A DNA stretch of 64,000 nt from Betaproteobacteria bacterium (GTDB lineage Bacteria > Pseudomonadota > Gammaproteobacteria > Burkholderiales > Usitatibacteraceae). Under the pieces are notes generated by a model. The model saw only the letters and a list, made by a program, of their open reading frames with translations, had not been told where the DNA came from and made no database searches. Each line of letters starts with the position of its first letter. Position 1 is the first letter of the stretch. The stretch covers positions 197,278 to 261,277 of the forward strand of contig JADJEZ010000007.1 of assembly GCA_016708825.1 (NCBI GenBank). Direction: 5' to 3'. The translations under genes and the position numbers were made by a program. Positions 54,746 to 62,520 of the stretch are shown piece by piece.

Positions 54746-55231
54746 GAACACTACAACTACTTCCGCGATTACGACCCCGCAATCGGGAGGTATGTGCAGA
54801 GTGATCCGATTGGGTTGGAAGGGGGACTCAATACCTACGGGTATGTCGCAGCCAAACCGCTCAAGTGGTCTGATCGGTTTGGATTAATCGCACCAGGAGC
54901 TGCAGGCGCTGTCGGTCTTGGTGGCTCAGGGCTAGTTGGCGGTGGAATTTCTTGGGGACAGCACCAACCTGGACGCTGGAACGGCTGGGATGGAGGCTGG
55001 GGTCTAGACCCAGGACTCTTCCCGAAGCCCAAGGATCAGTGCTATGTCGAAGTGCCGACACTTGGCCCTCCTCCACCCCGAAAACCCGACTGCGAGACGA
55101 TGTATGACCTTTGCATGAAATCGTGTAGAGCGACTCAGGGGATATTCGGAGCAGTGTTTTACTGTTGGCCAGTGTGCAGTGTGCAATATGCGATTTGCAA
55201 AAAAGTCTTTGGAGGCGATGGTGCTCATTAA
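54746..55231 (+). pseudogene. Displaced RHS C-terminal module 3 with Gly-rich and Cys-rich tip
   Basis: EHYNYFRDYDPAIGRYVQSD, PIGLEGGLNTYGYVAAKPLK, WSDRFGLIAPGAAGAVGLGG are intact in one frame for 162 residues. The tip has a hydrophobic Gly-rich stretch, a Pro-rich linker, and CETMYDLCMKSCRATQGIFG, AVFYCWPVCSVQYAICKKVF with seven Cys. No start codon in a sensible place; an intact reservoir tip. It ends inside the next gene's start (ATG 55218), which has GGAGG ahead. Confidence 0.85.
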
Positions 55232-55544
55232 ATACCCATCACCGCGCTTCGCGGAGCAGTCCCTGCATGCGCTCAGGGGAGGCGACGAATTGATCATCAG
55301 TGTCGAGGATGGATGGCGTTCAAGTTGGCTTGAAGGGGATCTGCCCTTCATGACGCAAACAAGAGAGGAGGCTAGCAATCCAAAGCCCGCAGGCAAGCGC
55401 TTCCCATCACCAAAGGTCGCATTGCTACTCGCGCCATTCCTCACCGTTCATCACTTCGCACTTTCCGCTGACTACCGGATGACATTCAAGAGGGAAGCGC
55501 GACTTGAGGTGACATATACACCACGGCGTGAAGCAAGAGCGTAG
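55218..55544 (+). CDS. Small protein paired with RHS module 3, candidate immunity
   Basis: 108 residues, ATG 55218, GGAGG at 55211-55215. MVLIKYPSPRFAEQSLHALR, GGDELIISVEDGWRSSWLEG, DLPFMTQTREEASN, then a hydrophobic stretch FPSPKVALLLAPFLTVHHFA. It overlaps the module 3 stop by 14 bases, the coupling seen in toxin-immunity pairs. Family not recognised. Confidence 0.55.
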   Translation: MVLIKYPSPRFAEQSLHALRGGDELIISVEDGWRSSWLEGDLPFMTQTREEASNPKPAGKRFPSPKVALLLAPFLTVHHFALSADYRMTFKREARLEVTYTPRREARA

Positions 55545-55613
55545 TTCCGAAGCCGCTTGGCGGTGCACATCAGCCAACTCGACTCACTTCAAATGCCGCT
55601 TCAGAGCGGCTTT

Positions 55614-56162
55614 CGGTTGCACTACAACTACTTCCGCGATTACGACCCGGGGATCGGGAGGTATGTGCAAAGTGATCCGATTGGGCTCGATGGAGGGCTG
55701 AATACCTACGGGTATGTGAGCGCAAATCCACTGAACCTCATCGACATCCTTGGCCTAGCCGAAATTTGTCGAAAGTACTTCGACGACGATTGGAGGCAGG
55801 TCGCGCGCGATTGGAAGGTTTTCCGATACGACTCTTACGGTTTCACCAGCGATTTTCTTGGACGATTGCTTGACGCGCTCTCGTCACTTCAACCTGGCGG
55901 CTTCTCGCTTGATCTGCGACCGCGCTTCCCTATATACAAAGACCTAATTCTCGAGCAGCTTTACAAGAAGCTCGTTGAAGTATGCATTGACGAGTGCTCC
56001 GGGAGGGAGACATCGCGCCGGACAGTGCGTTCCGATCCAACGAAGAAGTTTCGCGAAAACGAGGTTATGTCTAGTGGCACTCGGCGCGGAAACCCCTTGC
56101 CATTCATGGATACGCTCGGCAATCCATCGATGAACGACCGATGGGGGCCTGTCGCTCGGTGA
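55614..56162 (+). pseudogene. Displaced RHS C-terminal module 4 with a novel 140-residue tip
   Basis: RLHYNYFRDYDPGIGRYVQS, DPIGLDGGLNTYGYVSANPL, NLIDILGLAEICRKYFDDDW. The tip is open and intact to 56162: VARDWKVFRYDSYGFTSDFL, LLDALSSLQPGGFSLDLRPR, YKDLILEQLYKKLVEVCIDE, then a polar end. The C-terminal part has no recognised catalytic motif. The module has no start of its own. A lipoprotein gene follows within 6 bases. Confidence 0.85.
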
Positions 56163-56167
56163 CGGTT

Positions 56168-56632
56168 ATGAATACATTTGCAGCCTTCGTATTCATCATT
56201 GTTGGACTGTCTGGCTGTAGTTTAGATTCACAAGACGGTCTGCAGAACCGCAAGCTCCTTTATGACACCATCGATCATGAGATTGTGGTGAAGGAACTTA
56301 GAACTCAGGGCGTCCTGTTTCGCGTGGACCCAGAAGGAGGCATCTGGTATTCACCGCGCGACACGACGACTGTAGATGCAATCATGTCGCAGGTTAAGAA
56401 CGAGCGAAGCAAGCCAGCGTCGAACTATGAGAACCCTGAGGACATGCGGAGATTCAAGGAATTACTCAATTTGGCTGGCATTCCATTTCGGACGGCTCAA
56501 AGAGGCGGCCGAGAGTGGGTCACATGGGAGGAGCGCGACGAAGTACGGGTGAAAGACATTCAGTTTCAAGTCGAACGAGAGAGTGACGAGAGGGAGAGAC
56601 GCAAACGAGGAGCGGGTACCGCAGCCAAATAG
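56168..56632 (+). CDS. Lipoprotein paired with RHS module 4, candidate immunity
   Basis: 154 residues. Lipobox in FVFIIVGLSGC with the Cys at residue 17, followed by SLDSQD (Ser at +2, so likely outer membrane). The soluble part: YDTIDHEIVVKELRTQGVLF, VDPEGGIWYSPRDTTTVDAI, EDMRRFKELLNLAGIPFRTA, QRGGREWVTWEERDEVRVKD and a charged C-terminus. Family not recognised. Directly after a toxin-like tip and directly before the next core, so it fits a tip/immunity cassette acting in the periplasm. Confidence 0.65.
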   Translation: MNTFAAFVFIIVGLSGCSLDSQDGLQNRKLLYDTIDHEIVVKELRTQGVLFRVDPEGGIWYSPRDTTTVDAIMSQVKNERSKPASNYENPEDMRRFKELLNLAGIPFRTAQRGGREWVTWEERDEVRVKDIQFQVERESDERERRKRGAGTAAK

Positions 56633-56888
56633 AGGTCGCGCTCAACCTGCGGTTCCCGGGGCAGTACTTCGACAGCGAGACCGGATTGCATTACAACTAC
56701 TTCCGCGATTTCGACCCGGGGATCGGGAGGTACATCGAGAGCGATCCGATTGGACTGGATGGGGGGTTGAATACCTACGGGTATGTGAGCACCCCGGGTT
56801 CGCGACCCTTGGACTAATGATCTTGGGGCAGGTGGATCCAAGGGCGGATGCAACCCTTGGGGCAGCGAAAGGGAACGGAAGACGCTGA
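56632..56888 (+). pseudogene. Displaced RHS C-terminal module 5, tip truncated
   Basis: EVALNLRFPGQYFDSETGLH, YNYFRDFDPGIGRYIESDPI, GLDGGLNTYGYVS are intact. The frame then stops at 56815-56817, while another frame goes on as PGFATLGLMILGQVDPRADA and stops at 56888, so one or two bases are lost near 56790. This module starts earlier in the core (NLRFPGQYFD) than modules 3 and 4. Confidence 0.8.
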
Positions 56889-57639
56889 ACGGGATGTTCG
56901 CCAAAAGCCGGAAAAGAGGCTGTGACTGTCGCCCTTGAGGCCCCAGGACCCTTTGCTACTCCGTGCTACGACCAACTGGACGCCGCTTTTGACACCGCCG
57001 AGCTTCAAGATGCGCCGGCAAGGACTGACCTGTCAGGTGGCGGAACTGCGAAGCGGACTGAAGCCCAGGTCCGACCCGCGCCGCGCGTGTCCGGCCCTGT
57101 CCCTTCAGAGGTGGCCATGAGTCCTTGGTAGAACACGGGCCTCGGAAATTGACGCACCTAGAGATCTTACAAATCCAAGCGGTCCTGGGCTCAACGCCCA
57201 CGCCGTTGAGGTGCCATGCTGCGCGGCATTTGAGTTCGCGCTGGCTTTGCGATTGGCGCCGGCTCGGGCGGTGCTGCCGAAGGTGGACATTGGCTGAACT
57301 TGCCGCCTCACACCACCAGTGCCGGAAAGTGGACTAGAGGAACCGGGGGCAATGTCCCCAGATGAGTTGATGCTCCTCTCGACGGGCTTTGAACCAAGTC
57401 GCACCAAAGGGGCCCCTCCGCCTCTCAGGTGAAGGTGGTATTTCGCCCCTGAGTCGTGGGAGGAGGTTGAGCTTCGAGCGATGACGATGTGGTCGGCTTT
57501 CCCCAAGTGGTCGAAGTCACTTCCTTGGGACAAAGCCTGGGCCTCACGGGCTTAGACAGTGAGGACAGCATCGATCTGAGCGCCATTCAGGTGTGGCGAG
57601 CCGGCCCGCTTGATCAATCGCTGACCTGGAAAGGAAATC
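56889..57639. other. Non-coding or decayed stretch
   Basis: No gene recognised on either strand. Short open frames (for example 56922-57131, 57105-57533 minus) show no family sequence and are broken. It may be the remains of one or two tip/immunity pairs. Confidence 0.5.
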
Positions 57640-57858
57640 TAGCCCGGGGCAGTAGGCGCGGAAATGGCAGTAGTCTTTTGCGAGAGCCGGGAGCGTATTG
57701 CTACCCTTGATGCCGACACAGGGTCCGGGATGCACCACAACTACTTCAGGGATTACGACCCCTATTTGGTTCAGGCGGCACCCAGAGCTGATCCCGTCTT
57801 GGGTTGGCTGGCGGACCAGGACCCTACCCACACAGATGGGATGCGCGGGCGCCGCTGA
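57640..57858 (+). pseudogene. Displaced RHS C-terminal module 6, decayed
   Basis: CCCGGGGCAGTA (57641-57652) recalls the PGQY codons of the core; ATLDADTGSGMHHNYFRDYD, P at 57706-57765 is the damaged ETGLHYNYFRDYDP. After that YLVQAAPRADPVLGWLADQD keeps only the outline of IGRYVQSDPIGL. Confidence 0.62.
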
Positions 57859-57943
57859 GGCGCCGGACTGCGTCTACTCGGAGGCCAGAACTAGCTGTGG
57901 TGCAGCAGGTGGGTCGACGCCATCTCACACCTATTTCTCTGGT

Positions 57944-58110
57944 TAGCTCTTTGAGCCCGTCCTTGCCCCACGAACCATGACCGATTTCGGATTGCGGGAG
58001 CCTCCAAAGCCGTGAAGAGCCGGTCACAACGACTTTCTCGGGACATTAGCAACGACCGGCGGCTGAATTCTCTGGTGGGCCATAGCCATTTTTGAGGCGC
58101 AATCGCGCAC
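57944..58110 (+). pseudogene. Decayed second copy of the phd antitoxin gene
   Basis: GTTAGCTCTT, then CGTCCTTGCCCCACGAACCA, GATTTCGGATT, CTCCAAAGCCGTGAAGAG, AACGACCG and TTTTGAGGCGC follow in the same order as in the intact phd gene at 52285-52455, with several indels and substitutions. No relE copy follows. It indicates duplication of a block that included the toxin-antitoxin genes. Confidence 0.6.
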
Positions 58111-58339
58111 CCTGTAAGAACGCGGCGACTGAGCTATAACGGCGCTGTTGTCGTCGGAGGAGGACAGGCGTTTCGAGATCGGAAAGGAAGGGCTTGCTAG
58201 AGATCTCGCCCCGAACAGCTGCCGCCTTTCGGCGGAGATTCGCGATAGGGCGCGTCGCTACACCTTGGCGCTGAGTGGTCGCTGCGGATGTTGGGCACTA
58301 AGGCGCAGCCAAGAGATCGCCAACTACAACCCTCTTGGT

Positions 58340-58790
58340 TCGGCTCAAGCGCTGAACCGCATTCGCCGCCGCCGCTTTATTGCTCCGGAGGGGCGCTCAG
58401 ATCAACAGCCGTTTTGGAGGCGAGAGGGTCAAAACTGCCCTGGCCGGACAGCAGCTCCAAAACGAAGTGCAAATGGTCATACTTCTGAGCCACGGCGCTC
58501 CGGGGGACCCGAATGTCGCCGATGCAGACGGAAATAAGTACCCCGCTTGTGACGGCGTCAAGACATTTGAATGGTAGGCATCACTAATTGCGGCAAAGGC
58601 TACCTGATGTGGGCTGAGAGTCGCTACGGAAAATCCGGATTGGAGGCCGCGTAAACGCAGTGAGAGGTCGGCATGTTGCTGGCAGCGGGGTCAAACCGTG
58701 CATCGGACAACGAAGGATGGACGCACGGCGCGAGAGTTGGCGCTTTCGAGGTGGAAACATAGCGATCCGCGCCGAGATGCCCCGGGCGTC
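58340..58790 (+). pseudogene. Decayed ankyrin-repeat-like gene, possible immunity remnant
   Basis: Two pieces recall ankyrin repeats: VILLSHGAPGDPNVADADGN near 58470-58540 and TTKDGRTARELALSRWKHSD near 58704-58765. They lie in different frames with stops between. Ankyrin-repeat proteins are known as immunity proteins in polymorphic toxin loci. Short matches only. Confidence 0.4.
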
Positions 58791-58802
58791 ACGCTAGTGG
58801 GA

Positions 58803-59009
58803 GGTAGCCTTCAACCTGCGGTTTCCGGGGAGTACTTCGACACCGAGACGGGGCTGCACTACAACTACTTCCGCGATTACGACCCCTCGATCGGGAGGTA
58901 TATTCAGAGCGATCCAATTGGGCTGAGTGGTGGGAGCAATACCTACTCATATGTAGCCGCCAATCCCCTTGGGTTTGTAGACCCCTTGGGGTTGGGCGCG
59001 ACACATTGA
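58803..59009 (+). pseudogene. Displaced RHS C-terminal module 7, tip almost absent
   Basis: VAFNLRFPG then, after a one-base loss at 58829, EYFDTETGLHYNYFRDYDPS, IGRYIQSDPIGLSGGSNTYS, YVAANPLGFVDPLGLGATH and a stop at 59009. The core is intact but only five residues follow the GLG that usually begins the tip. Confidence 0.82.
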
Positions 59010-59683
59010 ATGTGGCCCGTTTGCTGGGCGCGGCAAGTGACCCGCACAAAGCGTAAACACGCCAATTGGGGATGCAGAAAGGGCTGCACTTAGGCCTGAA
59101 GGCTCCATCTGTGAGGCGGAATGGGACAAGCAACCCAAGGACCATTGAATGCCTCCAAGAAGGCCAACTTCTTTGATGAAAAAGCAAGACGGTTCCGGAA
59201 TGGCGTTTGCCTGCGAGCAGAACTGTCAGGCGCGGGCTTGGAGACCATTCGCGATTGGTGCAGGTGCGATTGTTCTGGTCCGCGTACCGTCTCACAAATT
59301 GAGGGCCCCGATGAAACAGAAACTGGTGCTCATCTCCAAGACGGCGTTCTGATCTTCGGTAACAGATCCGCGATGAAGCAAACTGGAGAAGAGCTGCGAT
59401 GAGCCAGCCTCGAGCCCAAAGGGGACTATCAAGAAGTCAACGTCCTGGTTGGTTGACCCCGCTACCAGCAGATAGAAAAAGACGACCATACTTTGATGAA
59501 CCCATCGAAAAGATCATGAGACTAACCATTGCAACAGAGAACCTTGATGTTCGCTTCATGGCGCTGAAGAGCTGCGCCGATTCGCCATGGAAGAGCGGGT
59601 CACAATGCAAGCCCATCTCGCCGGAGTGGTTTTCCGTTGATTAGGTTTCGTGGACACCAGCTTCGACGGTCTCCTTCTGAGCC
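59010..59683. other. Stretch between RHS modules 7 and 8 without a recognised gene
   Basis: Three short plus-strand frames (59121-59402, 59149-59352, 59399-59644) are open but look unlike any family and overlap each other. A broken immunity gene is possible: LEPKGDYQEVNVLVG near 59408 reads like real protein. Confidence 0.4.
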
Positions 59684-59807
59684 ACATTACAACTACTTCA
59701 GGGATTACGAGCCTTCAATCGGCAGGTATGTCCAGAGCGATCCGATAGGTTCCGGCGGGGTGGAACACATACGCGCAACGTTGATCCTGAATCCGCTCAT
59801 CTCTTGA
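59684..59807 (+). pseudogene. Displaced RHS C-terminal module 8, decayed
   Basis: HYNYFRDYEPSIGRYVQSDP is intact at 59684-59743; then IGSGGVEHIRATLILNPLIS with a lost base keeps the outline of GGxNTYAYVxxNPL, and a stop follows. Confidence 0.78.
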
Positions 59808-61481
59808 TGATCCGCTGGTCCTCAGGGGAGCGCGTGGCCGTGGCCCCCTCGATTCCTGGGCGTGGGACCTAGCAACCCCGGAGTCCCTGACTGTCACGCA
59901 AAGACTAATTGGCGGACCCGTCATCGCGATGGTCTATTTCACTCGGCCGTGCATTGAGTACAGCCGCCCGGACAAAGGAACTGAGTTGCGCCGTCGAATC
60001 CGATCAGGGGATCAGGGGGCCAAACATCGGGGCCTTCCTCTCCGGTCCGAATTGGTCGCCGGGAAAATCTGCGTTGTGTGCTTACGGCTGGCAGTCAACG
60101 CGGACCTCGACAAGGTCCCCGGCTTCCGCATCGCGCCTGGCATTTGACAGGAACCCCATGATTGACCGTCAAACGCTGTTTAGGCGGTGGAGGATCTGTC
60201 TCCGGGAAAGCGGATCGCCGCTCAAGGTCTGACGCAGCGGGCGCCATTCCCCAATCGGCTTAGTGTTTCTGGCGATGCACCATGGGTTTCACGCACCTGA
60301 AAGTCGTTGGCTGTGACGAGCGCGGGATGCGCGCGGGCAGCGATTGAGCGGGCGGGTGGGCGGGGCAGAAGTGGACGCGCGAGGACGGTGAGCGCGGGAT
60401 GAGGAAGCCGGTCGAAGCGCAAGCACGACCAGCGTGATGGATGCACGCGAGCCGCCACGTGCGAGCGTGCGGGTTGAAGCGGGAAGCGCGATCGCGCGGA
60501 GCGTTGCCGAGGCAGGCCGTGGCGTCCCGACAAAAAGCTCGGTTCTGCGACGCGGATACGAAGCGTTGGGGAGCCGTGTTGCAGATATCCGTGGGCGTTA
60601 TGTGAGGACGTGGTCCTTGCGCCCTAGCCTTTAGCCTTGCCCTCCGGAAACCACAAGCGCAAGGGCCACTTCCCCGGGCCTGCTGGAGAAGATCGCAGCG
60701 TCCGGCGGCTATGGCGGCCGGTCATTGGCCGGGCGTCCCAGTAGGAGACTGTCAGCGCTTGCCCAAACGAGTGTGCCCCAGCGGCGTTGAGGAAGTTTGA
60801 AAGCGACCGGAATACGCCGACGGGCGCCCGCCCTGGCCCGTGCCTGGTAAAGAGGTCTGCCGGATTTTCAGTCTCGGGGCTAGGGAGTCTCCGCCTGGAG
60901 AGGTACGCTCCGCCAGCGAGGCCACTGCCGACGGCCGCAAGTAGGCCGGCCTCAAACGTGGCAGGAAACAAGTACCGAATCGTCGTCTGATACTGGCAAC
61001 ACCCCGTATAGGTCGTATATGGTACGATTCATCGGAACGGCAGCGCCCAGGGTACGACAAGATCATATGCACAGACCGTTTGAGTTGGACATCTGCGGAC
61101 GACGTCAGCCGATAAAGACGGAGCGGATCACGAGGGCGGGCTCGCGAAGGCGATCGAGCGATCTGATGGGGCGAACGCGGTATACGCCCGAGGGGGAGTC
61201 GGCGATGTTCTCGTCACCCCTGATCGAATGCGTACGGGAGGCACGACACTTCCCCGCTGGACTTGCCCGACTTCCGGTGGGCGCCATCAGTTCGTCATTG
61301 AGCACCGCCGCGCCTATCCGTTGAAGGATCTGGGGCGCCTTTCATCGGCCAGCCCAATCGCGTCGTACGAGACTCTCCCCCCAGCCCGACGGCGCTCGCT
61401 GCAACGCATGGCCTGAAGCTGCATCGGGGCCAGGAACCCCGCAGAGTCGCCGATTCGGCAAGCCGCATAGTCACCTTCCGA
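59808..61481. other. Long stretch without recognised genes
   Basis: 1.7 kb with no convincing gene on either strand. 60230-60650 is very GC-rich with short direct repeats (GAGCGCGGGATG twice, near 60318 and 60391). 60990-61100 is AT-richer. No transposase, tRNA or integrase is seen. Confidence 0.5.
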
Positions 61482-61640
61482 CATTACAACTACTTCATGC
61501 GATTGCGACCCTGCGATCGGGAGGTATGCAAAGTGGAGAGCGATCCGATAGGGTGGAGCGGTGGTCAACACCCATGGTATAGGTTAGGCCGCTTATAGCG
61601 ACAGATCCGTTGGGGCTCATGGATCTGAGGTGGTGGATCC
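61482..61640 (+). pseudogene. Displaced RHS C-terminal module 9, strongly decayed
   Basis: CATTACAACTACTTCATGCG, CCCTGCGATCGGGAGGTATG, GAGAGCGATCCGATAGG, AACACCCATGGTATAGG and GATCCGTTGGGGCTCATGGA follow the core order (HYNYFRDYDPAIGRY, ESDPIG, NTxGY, DPLGLMD) with an indel every 10-20 bases. Confidence 0.7.
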
Positions 61641-62283
61641 GGAAGGTCGGAGCCAACCTCTGTACCGACAAGCCCGAGCGAACCCTGTTATTACCGTTGT
61701 TTTTACTCCGCTTGGCGCTTTTCGCACCTTCTGTGAACGTGAGGCAAGGAAGCGCCTGTAAGGTAACTGCCGCGACTTGTTTGTAAGCTTCGACAAGACC
61801 TGCGCTACTTCATCGGAGACATATTCTCTGCGAGATGTTTGAAATGCGTGAGTTGCGTGTGAGCGGATAAGGAGGACCCGCCTCCGTCGCCACCGGGACT
61901 CGTCTAGGGCTAAAAAAAAAAAGAAATCAACAGCAATGATGCTGGCCCTGGATATTGGGCTCGCTAGCCATCGCGATACTCGTATTCGCGTTGGTTTGAG
62001 AGTCGCGGATCAAGCATTCATCACCGCGTCGTTGACGGTGGGACTCATAACCACTTCGAGGATTGCCACACTCCACTCGGTAGATTCATCGCCTGTTCCG
62101 CCTAATCCTGCTGGGGCTGAATGCCCCGCGTACGTTGAACCAAACCGGCTTGTCCGCGCAAATCGCCTGACGAGGACAAGGCAGCACGGCGGCCAGGCCA
62201 GACTCAGAAAGCAAATCGGCGGCAGGATCCGGTCGTGAATCCCGGCGACCAGCACCAAGGCTTGCCGCAGTCCCAGTTCAGGA
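61641..62283. other. Decayed end of the array with a faint RHS remnant
   Basis: No gene recognised. An A-rich run of 12 lies at 61913-61924. At 62048-62090 the plus strand reads HNHFEDCHTPLGRF in one frame, which matches YNYFRDYDPSIGRY at several positions; it may be a very old RHS remnant. Confidence 0.35.
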
Positions 62284-62520
62284 TCAACGTCCGGTCGTCT
62301 CCTTGTCGCGCGCCCGGCAGGCGAAGGTCGCGAAGAGGTTCTGTTCCACTCCGTCCGGATAGCGAGCGAGCATATCTTCGAATCCCTCTTCATCCGAGGC
62401 CACGACGCAAGCGTGCCCGTGAAGAGGTCGCCGCGGAACTTGCGCGCCACGTCCACGTAGAGCCAGGCATAGAAAGCCTCGCCGTCCTTTTCTTGTGCGC
62501 CTACTGCTTTTTGCGATGAA
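62284..62520 (-). pseudogene. Small frameshifted protein gene fragment
   Basis: Two frames joined near 62415 read as protein: EKDGEAFYAWLYVDVARKFR, GDLFTG and then HACVVASDEEGFEDMLARYP, DGVEQNLFATFACRARDKET. The composition looks real and is unlike the surrounding noise. Opposite strand to the RHS modules. Family unknown. Confidence 0.35.

Noticed and set aside
60560..60620. Integron attC-like site (GTGGGCGTTATGTGAG)
   Set aside because: The GTTATGT does not fit GTTRRRY, no partner RYYYAAC at suitable distance and no integrase gene.
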